From Ipomoea triloba (taxonomy: Eukaryota; Streptophyta; Magnoliopsida; Solanales; Convolvulaceae): a stretch of DNA of 64,000 bases. The DNA lies in assembly GCF_003576645.1 (NCBI RefSeq), contig NC_044927.1:14773162-14837161 (forward strand), given 5' to 3'. Under the pieces are notes generated by a model. The model did not search any database, had not been told where the DNA came from, and saw nothing but the letters and a program-made list of their open reading frames with translations. A program made the position numbers and the translations under genes. Within the stretch, counting starts at the first letter, position 1; each line of letters begins with the position of its first letter. Positions 45,060 through 56,466 of this stretch are shown here, piece after piece.

Positions 45060-47206
45060 TGTTGGTCCCGATAGGGTGGGAGAAGTCTAGAGGGGGGGGG
45101 GGTGAATAGACTTCTCAAACAATTAAAAACTTTATAACACTTCAACAACAGAGATTTCAAGTGAATAAATTCAACTTGAAATGTGTAGCGGAATATCGTA
45201 CGGTAAAGTGCTATAAAATAAAACTGCGTAAAACTGAAGAGATACTTGACATGCAATACGTTGGAAATATTTAGAATAGCTCAAGGAATATGTATGCAAA
45301 GTTTGAGCCACATGATATAAACAACACAGTACGTAAAGGGTTAGTGAGTTAAAACATGCAAATATGTAAAGTGCAGTAAAGTAAATGAGAGGCAGAGATT
45401 TATAGTGGTTCGGAGATGGTGTAATTCTCCTACTCCACTTCTTCCTTCTCCAAGGAAGATTTCCACTATCTTCAATCACCCAGATACAATAGTGAAACTT
45501 CTGAGTGCTATGCACAAAGCTACACTCAACCACGAGCTCTCCGCACAAAGCTAAGCTCACGAGCGCTACGCACAAAGCTACGCTCCCCGAACCCTACGCA
45601 CAAAGCTACGTTCCAACTAAGTGTTACGCACAAAGCTACACTTAGTTCACCCGAGTGTTACGCACCCAGCTACACTCCTTTCTACCCTCGGTAGAGATAC
45701 AATTGTTGTTCAAAGAAATAAAGATTTCTTTTTCTAAGACTTGAATTTCTCTAGTGTATAGCTCAATATCTCAGCACTTTGTATTCTTATCGCATTCACC
45801 GCTCAGAAACACCACTTGTTAATTTTCACGTTTTTGGTTCGTAGTGCTGTAATCTTGTTATCTCTGTACTCCCCCCGTGCTTTTCTTCAAGTCTTCTTGG
45901 GCTTCTTATATTTCAAAGAATTATTTGCCCGTTATGAACATTCAAATTTTGAACGTTCTCTTGATCTGACTGGTCATTCCAATCTGATCTTGATGGCCAT
46001 ACCTTCTCATTTAATGACCATACCGTTGATCTGATAACTTGCCAATTTGATCTGATAAAATCTTCATTTTGATCTGCACATTTAATGTCGTTGGTAACTT
46101 TTGACAAATTAATTCTGTAAATTGCTCACAAAGTCTTCTTTTACGGCTTGATTGATCCTTGAAACTTGTAGCCTCCAATTTTTGACTTTGTTGCCTTCTC
46201 AGCTTGATATTGCAGACTTTGTATCCTTCAGAGCTTGATATTTTTGACTTTGTTGCAATCTTGATTTGATTCCTTGGGCAAGTAGATCTTTCAAAATATT
46301 TTCCGGGTGGTTCTTGCTTGAGTATGAGCAATGATCTTCGGAAAATCACCACCTTAAAATTTCTTCTGGTTCAGGGTATTACGTACTGAACCCAAAATAT
46401 TTGAGGCATGCAAAAATGACTATGTGTAAGTCACACTCTTAGTTGCTCCATAGCATGCTCCATAGTGCTTTAAAATAGCCTTCACGCGTGTAGAAATGGT
46501 GTAGTGTTCACGCGTATATAATTCATGCAAAGTTACTCCATGTTGACTTTGACTTCCTCCATTGACCAAACTAGCTCCATTGGTAGCTCAATTGACCAAA
46601 AAATAGCTCCAAAGGTCTTAGCCGTGTGACTAGCTCCAAAGCTTCTACCTTAGCATTAAAATGTAACAAGTAGGATTCAAACACTGGACCATTAGGTATA
46701 TGCTTAAGTCTTTAACCATTTCTCCGTTTCAGCTCATTTAGTCATATCTATCAAATAAATATATTTGATCCTTCTTAGCATTGTATAGCGTATGGTGTAG
46801 AGATAGTGGATCTTGAACTTCTTCTCGGCTTTGACTTCCTCTATGGAGCTTTGACTAGCTCCACAACTAGCTCCATAGACCCAAAAAATTGACTTTGAGT
46901 CGTGATACTACTAGCTCCATTCCTTGCACTCCAAGTTCAAAAATGTTCTCAATAGGATTCAAACTTGTGCCTTCTTGTAGCGATAATTCGGCCTTGTCCA
47001 TTGGATCATAAACACTCATGTGCATAGTGGAAGCAAATGACTTACAAGACTCATGATGAAATGAACACTATAAGACAATAATTCGAACCAATCGAATGTC
47101 ATGGCTTGTCTTCCGGGTCCAAACTCTACACTCTAAAAATAAAATAGGGGATTTCTAAAATTACAAATTGGCTCATCAAAACTATTACAATTTTATCCCT
47201 AACAAT
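45060..47206 (-). repeat. 3' LTR of Copia 3
   Basis: 2147 bases; on the minus strand TGTTAGGGATAAAATTG to CGGGACCAACA. It contains short repeated words such as TACGCACAAAGCTA (45495-45665) and TAGCTCCA (46440-46930). The hairpin enclosing an 11-G run is at 45080-45116. Confidence 0.93.
45080..45116 (-). promoter_or_regulatory. LTR hairpin enclosing a G-run (Copia 3 family)
   Basis: Arms GAGAAGTCTA (45080-45089) and TAGACTTCTC (45107-45116) pair over 10 bases around a G-run (45092-45102) and TGAA. Compared with the hairpin at 7825-7858 two base pairs differ and both changes are compensated in the opposite arm. Confidence 0.75.
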
Positions 47207-47220
47207 TTCCCCCTTTTTTA
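47207..47220 (-). other. Polypurine tract of Copia 3
   Basis: The minus strand reads AAAAAAGGGGGAAAT directly before the LTR start, matching the tract at 12515-12528 of the other family. Confidence 0.9.
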
Positions 47221-47596
47221 TGATGTCAAAACCTATACTCAATCATATTTGGCTCAGTCTAGAAATCAACTTATTTTATTTTTCAATTTTATTGCGACTA
47301 GCCATTACGATGAGTTTTCAAAGATTTTTGACCTACGGCTTTATTAATTTTGACTTATACGAAGGGTTGCGCATTGTTGGGTTAATTCTCTTGGAATTTT
47401 AATTTTGTACCAACATGCATGCTACATAATATTAAGTCAAATTAAAAGCCATAACACACAAAACTAATAAAGATAGATATATATTAGCATAAGACCCATC
47501 AACAATTCGAATCATTACAGAATAATTCGAATCAAAGTCATAACATCTCAAAATATCATCATGAACTTGCAATTTTAAAGTAAGCTAGGAATGAAA

Positions 47597-48100
47597 TTAA
47601 ATACCCAACATGTTATTTATTCTTTTCCTAAGCTTACCAAAGTCATCCTTGTCCTCCAAATGGTAGAATTGTTGGAATACTCTACCAATCTTGTAACACT
47701 CCGCGGCTTCGCGTAGATCATTTGCGGGAAAAACTTTTCGCAAATACCATCTTGCACACTCTCTTGGATTTCTCCCTTCTTGATCTAAGATGGCATCGTG
47801 TGTGACTCCAAAATGATCGGCAAATAAATCCACCATTCGGTCTTCGCTCTCTTGATCGGTCATCGCGGGTGTATTCGGTTGACTTGCCTGCCTTGGGGCT
47901 ATAAATGTAGAAAATACATTTCTTGCGGGGTTAGAAAAAATTTGAAAAGTTGATTTTACTCCTTCCCCCTGTGTTCGTTCCCCCTGAGTAGGTGCGGTAG
48001 AACTTGAACCAACTTGGCCAAATTGGTTGACCTTTCTTCCCCCTGTTTTGGCAGTATCTAATATTCTTGGGAAATAGTGTGCATCCCCTTTTTGTTGCAC
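47597..48100 (-). CDS. Copia 3 post-pol ORF, distal
   Basis: 167 residues; the frame starts in TTG or similar rather than a clear ATG, reading QKGDAHYFPRILDTAKTGGR. The C-terminal part is helical and charged (DLFADHFGVTHDAILDQEG, ARWYLRKVFPANDL, KLRKRINNMLGI). It lies about 390 bases before the polypurine tract, like the ORF at 11493-12239, but I see no clear sequence match. Probably the C-terminal piece of a decayed third ORF. Function unknown. Confidence 0.45.
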   Translation of the reverse strand: MQQKGDAHYFPRILDTAKTGGRKVNQFGQVGSSSTAPTQGERTQGEGVKSTFQIFSNPARNVFSTFIAPRQASQPNTPAMTDQESEDRMVDLFADHFGVTHDAILDQEGRNPRECARWYLRKVFPANDLREAAECYKIGRVFQQFYHLEDKDDFGKLRKRINNMLGI

Positions 48101-48407
48101 TCAAATTTCTCGATTTAGGGATAGACTTTCTTTTTGTTTACCCTTGAGATCTTTTGAGATCTTTTGGCCATCTTACATATTTTTAACTTTTGCCAAGCTA
48201 CATAAATGAATTTTTCGAATATTTCTTTCCTTTTCTCGTAGCTTTTTGATTTTTGCATGGCCAAAAAAATTATTTTCAAGAATATGTAACCATCCGAATA
48301 TTTGTTCCATTTATAAATGTTATAGGCATATGGTTACGGAAAATCTGGAACTTAGACCATAAGCCTTATTCAGATTAGTACATAAAAAGGATTTTTACTA
48401 ATCCTTT
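48101..48407 (-). other. Spacer between the two post-pol ORFs of Copia 3
   Basis: AT-rich, no ORF; it may be decayed coding sequence joining the two flanking ORFs. Confidence 0.4.
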
Positions 48408-48797
48408 CTACTTCTTCTTCTTCACGGTGGCCGGGCTAGCTGTGGTCTTGGTACGAGAGGCAGAAACGCGACTAGCAATGGAGGTTTCTTCAGAATCCGA
48501 GCTTGTGTAGTGTGTAGCTCCGGATGTTTGAGGTGGAGATTCCGAAGGTCTACTTCCTTTCATGAGAAATAGGACATAGTCTCTGTCTGGATCACCAGTT
48601 TTCTGCACTTCTTTGCCTGGCTCAACTGCATGCACGGGTTGCTCTTCTTCTAGGACGATCGGGTCGGTGGAGGTGTCACCGATCTCGTGTCCGCCATTAG
48701 CAATGCGTCTTGCTCTCAACATTTCCATCCGTGCTTGTTCAAAAATTCTCCTAGACGTGCACCTCACGGTTTTCTCGGCCTGTCTCTTGGGCTTCAT
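48408..48797 (-). CDS. Copia 3 post-pol ORF, proximal
   Basis: 129 residues starting MKPKRQAEKTVRCTSRRIF, basic at the N-terminus, acidic and Ser/Thr-rich in the middle (HYTSSDSEETSIASR), ending in a lysine cluster. There is a possible nuclear localisation signal (KPKRQ). It follows pol by 575 bases in the same orientation. No recognised domain. Typical of the accessory coding capacity of Sireviruses, but the assignment rests on position only. Confidence 0.45.
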   Translation of the reverse strand: MKPKRQAEKTVRCTSRRIFEQARMEMLRARRIANGGHEIGDTSTDPIVLEEEQPVHAVEPGKEVQKTGDPDRDYVLFLMKGSRPSESPPQTSGATHYTSSDSEETSIASRVSASRTKTTASPATVKKKK

Positions 48798-49372
48798 GGC
48801 TTCCTACAAAAATAAACAAGACAAAGAACAAAATACTCTTTGGACGGGTAGAGTTTGTGTGAGGAGGTCCCAACTTATAGATGGGTTGAGAAGCCTTGGA
48901 ACTTGTAACTGTTGAAAAGTGGACATTGAATGTCCCTTCAAATCCTTTTACGTTTTCCCAAGCTTCAAAAATTCAATGCTTTTGCTCCTCAAAAGACGTT
49001 TTCCTTTGCATGGTCAAAAGTGGCAATTTCTAATGATCTTTTCATCTGCATGCAAAGTGATTAGTACAACAAGTAGATAAAGCACACGTGTAGAAATCAC
49101 AAAAGAATTACCAAACTATCCAACTAAAACAATTCTAGCTAAAGAGATAAGAAACAGGTGAAACATAATTATTTCTACTGCATGCATAAATACACGTGTA
49201 AGGGTGACTCACCACAGTAAAAACACAAGCAGGTGAAAATTAAATACACATAAGCTATGCATGTAACACGTAAAACACACTTGTAAAACAAGTAAAAACA
49301 TAGCTTCAGCTAGGATCACATAAACACGCCACATAGATGTAAAATAAAAACACTTGGCATAAAATAAAATAC
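48798..49372 (-). other. Region between pol and post-pol ORFs of Copia 3
   Basis: No ORF. Repeated words ACACGTGTA, ACACGTAAAACAC and GCATGCA (49085-49270) give several CACGTG-type E-box/G-box cores. Confidence 0.5.
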
Positions 49373-52300
49373 TTAGCTGATTTCGATCATCCCCATTTCG
49401 TGCCTTAAGGTTGCGAAGCGAGATTCACACAACGATTTTGTGAGAATGTCTGCAATTTGATTTTCTGTAGGGATATGATCGATCCTTAAATCCTTCCTTT
49501 CGACGTGGTCTCGGATAAAATGATGCCGTACGTCGATGTGCTTCGTTCTTGAATGAAGTACAGGATTTTGTGAAATCCCAATCGCGCTAGTATTGTCACA
49601 GAAAATACTAACGTCCTCGCAATTAATTCCGTAATCCTTCAACTGTTGCTTCATCCATAAAATTTGCGAACAACAACTCCCTACTGCGATATATTTGGCT
49701 TCGGCTGTGCTTGTTGCAATGGAGTTTTGCTTCTTACTGAACCATAAAACTAACCTTCCCCCTAAGAACTGGCACGTTCCGGAGGTACTTTTACGATCAA
49801 TTTTGCAACCTGCAAAATCTGCATCTGAATATCCGGTTAGCTCAAAAGTACCTTCCTTTGTATACCATAATCCAACATTGATTGTTCCTCTGAGATATCG
49901 AATGATTTTCTTCGTAGCATCAAGATGACTATTTTTCGGCTTTGACTGAAATCTCGCGCATACACCCACTGAGTAAGATATATCCGGTCTACTCGTAGTG
50001 AGGTATAGCAAAGATCCAATCATTCCTCGGTAGATCGTTGGGTCAACGTCCGTTCCTTCGTCATCCTTATCTAATCGTTGTGCTGTACTCATGGGAATTT
50101 TGACTGAGCTTTTTCCTTCTAAGCCAAATTTTCTTATCAAATCTCTGCTGTAATTGGCTTGATTTATGAAAATTTCTTCCTTCATTTGTTTAACTTGTAG
50201 TCCAAGGAAGTAGTTCAATTCACCCATCATGCTCATCTCAAACCTGTTCTGCATGAGCTTAGAAAATTTCTCACATAAAGATTTATCAGTACTTCCAAAA
50301 ATAATATCATCAACATAAATCTGTACTAATAAAATATGATTATTTTCTTGAATTCTAAATAAGGTTTTGTCAACTAGTCCTTTGGTAAAACCACAACTAA
50401 TTAAGAACATTAACAGGGTATCGTACCAAGCTCGAGGTGCTTGTTTTAACCCATATAATGCCTTCTTTAGTTTATAGACTTTGTCAACATCCCCTTTTAC
50501 CTCAAATCCGGGTGGTTGCTCAACATATACTTCCTCTTCAAGTAAGCCGTTAAGAAACGCGCTTTTTACGTCCATTTGGTAGACTGTAAAATTCTTGTAC
50601 GCTGCATATGCTAGGAAAATGCGGATTGCTTCTAAACTTGCCACTGGAGCAAAAGTCTCATCAAAATCTATTCCTTCTTCTTGTGAATAGCCTTTTGCAA
50701 CCAGTCTTGCTTTATTCCTAACAATGGTGCCATCTTCGTTTGCTTTGTTTCGGAAGACCCATTTTGTACCGATTACATTGTGATTGCCTGGTCTTGGAAC
50801 AAGCTCCCATACGTCGTTTCTTTGGAATTGATTCAGCTCTTCTTCCATGGCTTCAATCCAACTAGGATTACTTAAAGCTTCATCTATCTCATTCGGTTCA
50901 ATCTGAGATAGGAAACACGAGAACATTGCATCTCTTGCAATTGATCTGGTTTTCACGCCTTCATGCACATCTCCAATAATTAAATCATGTGGATGATTTT
51001 TGAGTCATCTTAAATCTGGTTGAAAATTGTTTTGTGAAGTGGGTGGCAGAATGGGTTCATTTTCACGTGTAGAGAGAGAGGGAAAATTAGTGGGTTCACT
51101 TTGGGTCCCACTACTAATTCCAACTTCCTCCACAACTTCCTGCGCATGGTGCGCCATTTTGCTCTGTATTGGAGTCTTTAATTTCCAGATCTTTTAATCC
51201 CTGTAAAACATTGTCTCTTGAAGCTTCATTAGTAATAATAAAATTATTTGGAACATTATTACCAATTTTTGGATCATCAATTTCCTTGGCTTTTGACGAT
51301 TCATCAAACACGACATGAATTGATTCTTCTACCACTATCATAGATTTATTCCATACTCTGAATGCTTTGCTGGTAGATGAATATCCAATAAATATAGCTT
51401 CATCTGCATGCTCATCAAAAGTTTTCAGATAGCTTTTGCCATTATTTAGAACAAAACATTTGCATCCAAAAGAATGAAAATAGCTAAGGTTAGGTTTTCT
51501 CCCTTTCCATAATTCATATGGTGTTTTGTTGTGCAGCTTGTTGATAAGGCTTCTATTCTGGGTGTAGCAAGCAGTGTTAATAGCTTCTGCCCAAAACCGT
51601 TTCGGTAAGTCGGCTGCCGTAATCATTACTCGTGCGGCTTCCTTGAGTGTTCGGTTTCTTCTTTCGGCAACACCGTTTTGTTGCGGTGTTCTTGCAGCTG
51701 ATAATTGATGTAGAATTCCTTGCATGCTGCAGTAGTCTTGAATCACGCCGTTTACGAACTCTGTACCTCTATCCGTACGTATTTTTGCTATTTTGAGTTC
51801 CTTTTCGATTTGAAGTTGCTTCAACAATTCTGGTAGCTTCCTTTCAACTTCATTTTTCTTGTTGAAAAATATAGTCCATGTGTACCTGGAAAAGTCATCA
51901 ACAATAACAAGTGTATATTTCTTACCACTCATACTTACTGGGTCTACTAGACCAAATAAATCCATGTGTAGTAGACTAAGAGGTCTTGATGATGATTCCT
52001 GTGTGTTTGACTTGAATGAAGATTTGATTTGCTTTCCTCTTTGGCATGCATCGCAAATCTGATCTTTCTTGTAAACTATTTTGGGTAGTCCTTTGACTAG
52101 ATCATTTGCTGCGAGCTTGTTAATTGTTTTGAAATTCAGATGATTCAGCTTCTTGTGACATTCCCAGCTTGTAGCGTTTGTGTTGTTGGCAACTAAACAT
52201 ATTGATTCCTTTGTTGTAGACCAATCAACAACGTACATGTTCCTCTTTCTCGTTCCTTGTAGTACAATTTCTCCAGTAGTTTCATTTTTCACTTGAAATT

Positions 52301-52559
52301 TGTCTTTGAAAAATTCCACTAAATAACCTTTGTCACAAAATTGACTTGTACTGAAGAGATTGAATTTTAGACCTTCCACGTAAGATACGTCTTCGACTTT
52401 TAATCCGTTACGTTCAACTGTTTCGATTCCTTTGGTTTGGCCGTATCGATCTTTTCCTCCAAAAACTACTTTTGATCCTTCGATATTCCTAAAATTCACT
52501 AGACTAGATTTATTTCCAATCATGTGATGCGAACATCCACTATCGAAGTACCAAACTTC
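49373..52559 (-). pseudogene. pol: Copia 3 pol: frameshift and nonsense between integrase and reverse transcriptase
   Basis: Protease motif YFDSGCSHHMIG (about 52545-52510). Integrase zinc region ([29 protein letters not shown]) and catalytic motifs HMDLFGLV, IRTDRGTEF and [14 protein letters not shown] lie in the frame 52523-51114. A frame change at about 51150 is followed by ISSGTQSEPTNF, and a TGA replaces the Trp of the conserved DLRWLKNHP (about 51004). Reverse transcriptase and RNase H are then open (50968-49373): [46 protein letters not shown] and DILTKSL. Organisation matches the pol at 2273-5446 at clear but moderate identity, so this is a separate family. Confidence 0.93.
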
Positions 52560-52588
52560 CTGTAAACAAATTAAACATTTTTAGGTAC
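52560..52588 (-). promoter_or_regulatory. gag-pol junction of Copia 3, 29-base GT...AG interval
   Basis: Starts GTACCTAAA and ends TTTACAG, exactly 29 bases, with gag stopping inside (WVPKNV-stop) and pol continuing in the -1 frame. Same length and frame relation as 5441-5469. Confidence 0.6.
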
Positions 52589-53185
52589 CCAGTTTGGCTT
52601 GGGTCCTTGGGGGTTAGTAATTTTTGGTACCCAAATCCACCTTGTCCTTACTGAACCAAGTAGAGGTGATTTGTAACCATTGTTGACTTTATAATCATAA
52701 CTAATTTTGGAAAAGACTTTCGGTGCCCGGTTTTGAAAACTGGCTCGATTTTTAGGCACTTAGGAAGAGACCTTAAAGGAATTAAACCTTGATTTTACCC
52801 ATGGTTTAATTTCTTTATACCAATATTGCTCAGAGGGATAAAATCTCCCTGGCCCACCATTCAAAAATCTTCCCTTTTTCAAATGTTTTTTTACACTAAA
52901 CTCATTGGAATATTTCCTTAAGGGAACAAAACTTTGTCTTTTCTTTGGCTGACTGGGCGAAATGTATTTATAATAAGGCTTCGGCCCAACAGTACTATTT
53001 TTGGCAATTTTTTGATAACCAATTCCTTGTCTCACTGTGCAATCTTGACCTTTAACAAATTTCACCACTTGTACTTTATTATCTAAAGTCGTAGTAGAAT
53101 TGGTCAACTTTTGAGAAGCTTGAGAACACGATGGATCATAACCTAAACCGGTTTTATCTCCTGAGGGTTTCTGCACATTATGATG
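52571..53185 (-). pseudogene. gag: Copia 3 gag C-terminal tail, truncated
   Basis: Only the basic, Tyr/Pro-rich tail remains: GDKTGLGYDPSCSQASQKL, FLNGGPGRFYPSEQYWYKE and NRAPKVFSKISYDYKVNNGY. These parallel [24 protein letters not shown] and [16 protein letters not shown] in the gag at 5452-7689. A stop near 52759 splits it. The core and zinc knuckle are missing: the sequence changes to Gypsy 3 at about 53186. Confidence 0.85.
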
Positions 53186-54588
53186 AGAACAATTGACCCA
53201 AGCTATACTCCCGAGCCATTTTCGTTCCATAATTTCCACCCAAACAACCATTGCCCATCTCCATCACAAGTTTTTAAAGGAAACAATCCTCCACATTACC
53301 CTGAAACACCGCCTTCTAATCCATATTTTACCATACCCGATCCTTGTGATTATATCCCACCGGCCAAGGACGAAATCGAAATTCTTAAAGAGAAAATAGA
53401 AGTATTCACAAGAATGGCCAAGGAGGATACGGCTAACTTGAAAGCCGAAATTAGGAGCGAATTAAAGGATTATCTCGCTACTCTCCGGGAAGAAGGACTT
53501 CCATTGGAGGAGATTGAAACAAAAATGCTAGCCATGATGGAGGAGTTCATGAGGACAAGTTCATCATGGATAGGTAATCCACTTGAAGAAAATCTCCCAA
53601 TTCTGGAAGCCAATCCAAGGATGGATACACAAAACGCTGGAAAAGAAGTAGGCACTGAAAGGATGGTAGATTGTTATGCTCCGGTGCTAGAAGAAGTTCC
53701 AATTTTCGAATTGGAAAATCCAAACGAAGTCGAGATGGAGAGCGATGATGAGAACATCGAAGTGGTATGGGAAGATAAAGAGCCTACACATGGTAACATT
53801 CCTAAACCTTCTTGCATTACTGACTTCGAAAATCCATGTTCTTTTGATAGATTTACTTTTGACACTCGAGTGGATGACTCCCTTTTACAATGCAACAATG
53901 ATTTATATTCTCATGATACTGAATGTTTTTATTTCCGGGAGAGTGATTCCATAGGCTTTGTTGACAATTTTATCTGAGTGCGAAAGTTTTGATAAAAATA
54001 CTCATGCTCCATGTAAAGACGACTCCCTACGCATTGATAGTAAATCGTGATTTATTGGTTGGAAATCATAGGGATTCTAGTTTGTTTGAAGATGAATATG
54101 ATAGTTTTAAATTCTTGGAAAATGAATCCTATGATTTGGGACGAGATGAGTTGATAGGTGAGGGGGATATTACTTCGTTATATTCTGAAAAAGAAAAGGG
54201 TGATTCTTTTAGACAATTAGAGTGGGGAGATGAGAATAGAGAGTGTGAGAAAGAGATGATGGATAAGGAGGGAATTTTCACATTTGATTTGTTCGAGGGA
54301 ATTGAGGAAGGTGATATGACTTCCAGTGAAGGGATATGGTCTCGACCTTATGATCAAATTGACAAGACCATCAGGGGTGGAAGAGAGCATGACAAAATAG
54401 GGGAAGATCACACTACCTTTGAGAAATCAAGGGGAGTGTTTGAGGCCATGAACTTTCCAATTATACACCTTGTTCTTCCTTTATTTGCGTGGGAATTCAA
54501 GGATGTTCCCCATCTTGGGGCACACCTTGAAGCAAAAGTACATGGGACGCTTGGTAAGGTTCCAAAATCTATGTGTTTCGAAGGATAG
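53186..54588 (+). pseudogene. Gypsy 3 gag-like ORF, frameshifted
   Basis: The first frame runs to 53977: DPSYTPEPFSFHNFHPNN, a Pro-rich stretch, a predicted coiled coil (about 53365-53540, with EIEILKEKIEVFTRMAKEDT) and an acidic part. It ends in a stop; the second frame (53989-54588) continues HVKTTPYALIVNRDLL and ends FAWEFKDVPHLGAHLEAKVH. The N-terminal methionine at 53180 lies at the junction with Copia 3 and is not the real start. Like Gypsy 1 there is no enzyme motif. Confidence 0.65.
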
Positions 54589-56466
54589 AACACACAACGT
54601 CTGGCCAGGAGACGTTAAACCATGGCGCACTTGGGAGGCAGTCCCAATGTTATCCTTAGCTTAGAATTTCATTTCTTGTTTACTTTTTATTTTCCTTCGT
54701 TTATTAGCAATTTTCTTTTTAGAGTAGTATTGCCTGAGCTAACATTGCAGGTGATTTTGGTGCTAAGCTATGACGAATGAGCTAAACCGGATCAAACATG
54801 GAAGGCAAAAGCAAGGAGACGAAGAAAGTGATCAGCACTACTGGCCACGCCTGCTCACACGCGTGGAGCCAGGCGTGGAAATTTTCCAGTGCTGATCCAC
54901 GAGAACTACCACGCGTGTGAGTCGCGTGGACAGGTCCTGGACAGATTCTCGTGCATTATTTTCTTTTCATCCAATTTTTCTAAGTCTCCCAAGTCTAGCC
55001 GTGCCAATAATCACAACTTTTAAGCAAATACCAAAGGTAGGAGGATGATGAGCCGACAATCTTCAAATAGATGGGCAGTAAAACTGAAGATAAGGCTGTA
55101 GACGCACTGTATGGTATATCATTCTAACTTTTTCTTCCAAGTTTTATGAGCATATTTGCCTTGGTTCACAAAGGATGAGTCGCATGATTTTGTTATAATG
55201 GGTATAGTATTTTTTTAGAAAACTTATTTGAAGCCCATAGCACACTTTTTAAGTGTGGAAAGATGCTTTAATGTACAATCTTTTAAGACCCTAATCCTTT
55301 TTCCTCTATTCTTAATGGAAACATCGAGGACGATGTTCACTTTTAATTGTGGAAAGGATTTATGCTTCTTTAAATAGTTGATTAATTGAGTGATAAGGTA
55401 TAGGAACGAGAGGGCCTGTTATTGCCAATACTATCTAGGAGGACTCCTAACCTTGTGCCAAATACGAATGTCTTAAATATGCTTTGGAAGTTACACTTTG
55501 CACCAATTTGCACAATTTGACCCAAATTGAAAATTTTTATGTGTGCTTGCATGTTCTTCACCTTGTATTTTGTTTGGACCTCAGTCAAGGATCACTCGAA
55601 GTGGGAGTGTAAACCCCTTGAGTTTTAGAAAGATAAAAATTGCGAAGCCCGGAAATTGAATTAATCTTAGCAGGACATGGGGCAAAAGGAGAGCCTTAAA
55701 GTAAGCTTTGAGTGAAAAAAAATCCCTACTCCCTAGAAAAAGGCATGAGGGGTTGATATGGTGAAACGTGAATAAAGGCTTTAAAAAAGGCCACTCCTAC
55801 AGATAAAATTTGAGGAAAGCCTTCTCGCTAGGAAGTGTTCAACCATAGTCTTCAAACGCTATATCTGGAGTCGGTTGTCCACTTAAAATGTTCCTAGGAG
55901 AAGAGAAAATTGAGAGGAAGTGAGCCGCCTCGCTAGGATTCGGGCACCCATTGCACTGTCTTCGAAAAAGCATGGATCTCCATGTGAAGTCGGGTAACCT
56001 AATGACGTTATCCTAGGAGGTGAGAAAATAGAGTGATCGCCCAAGCCATGGCGATGAGCGGTCCATGTCCCTGCCCTCACTTATTTTAACGTAAAGGGGC
56101 TTTGGCGTTAGGTTGGAAATTGGCTAGGGGGTGAGCATCGTTCCCACTAGTCGGATCGGCTGGAGGCCCCTAGAAAATACAAGGTGAAACCCTATTGACT
56201 TTTGCATGCTTGAAAGGTGTAAAACTTTTTATGATATATCCATCTCTTGAGACCTTAACTTCCTCAGCATATTTCTTACATTTGGTCGGCATAAGTTTAG
56301 AGGTCTTGGTAGATAGTGTAGGGAATTTCACCCACTCAACTCCGAACACCTACACATCGCTTGATTAATTGACAATGAGAGAACGAACTATCCTTGGTGC
56401 TTATATGATTAGTGTTTAGAAAAGTATGCTTGCTTGAGGACAAGCAAGGTTTAAGTGTGGAAACTT
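54589..56466 (+). other. 3' noncoding region of Gypsy 3 with repeated polypurine-like tracts
   Basis: Begins with GCGCACTTGGGAGGCAGTCC (54622-54641), the counterpart of the GCGCTTC motif in Gypsy 1 and 2. A GC-rich block with CACGCGTGTG and GCGTGGA words lies at 54838-54935. Purine-like tracts AAGTGTGGAAAG (55251-55262) and AATTGTGGAAAGG (55345-55357) follow, the second after hairpin ACATCG-AGGA-CGATGT (55321-55336). The final tract AAGTGTGGAAACT (56453-56465) follows hairpin TTGCTTG-AGGA-CAAGCAA (56430-56447). No credible ORF. Confidence 0.7.

Noticed and set aside
54217..54593. Minus-strand ORFs opposite the Gypsy 3 ORF
   Set aside because: Shadows of the plus-strand gag-like frame.
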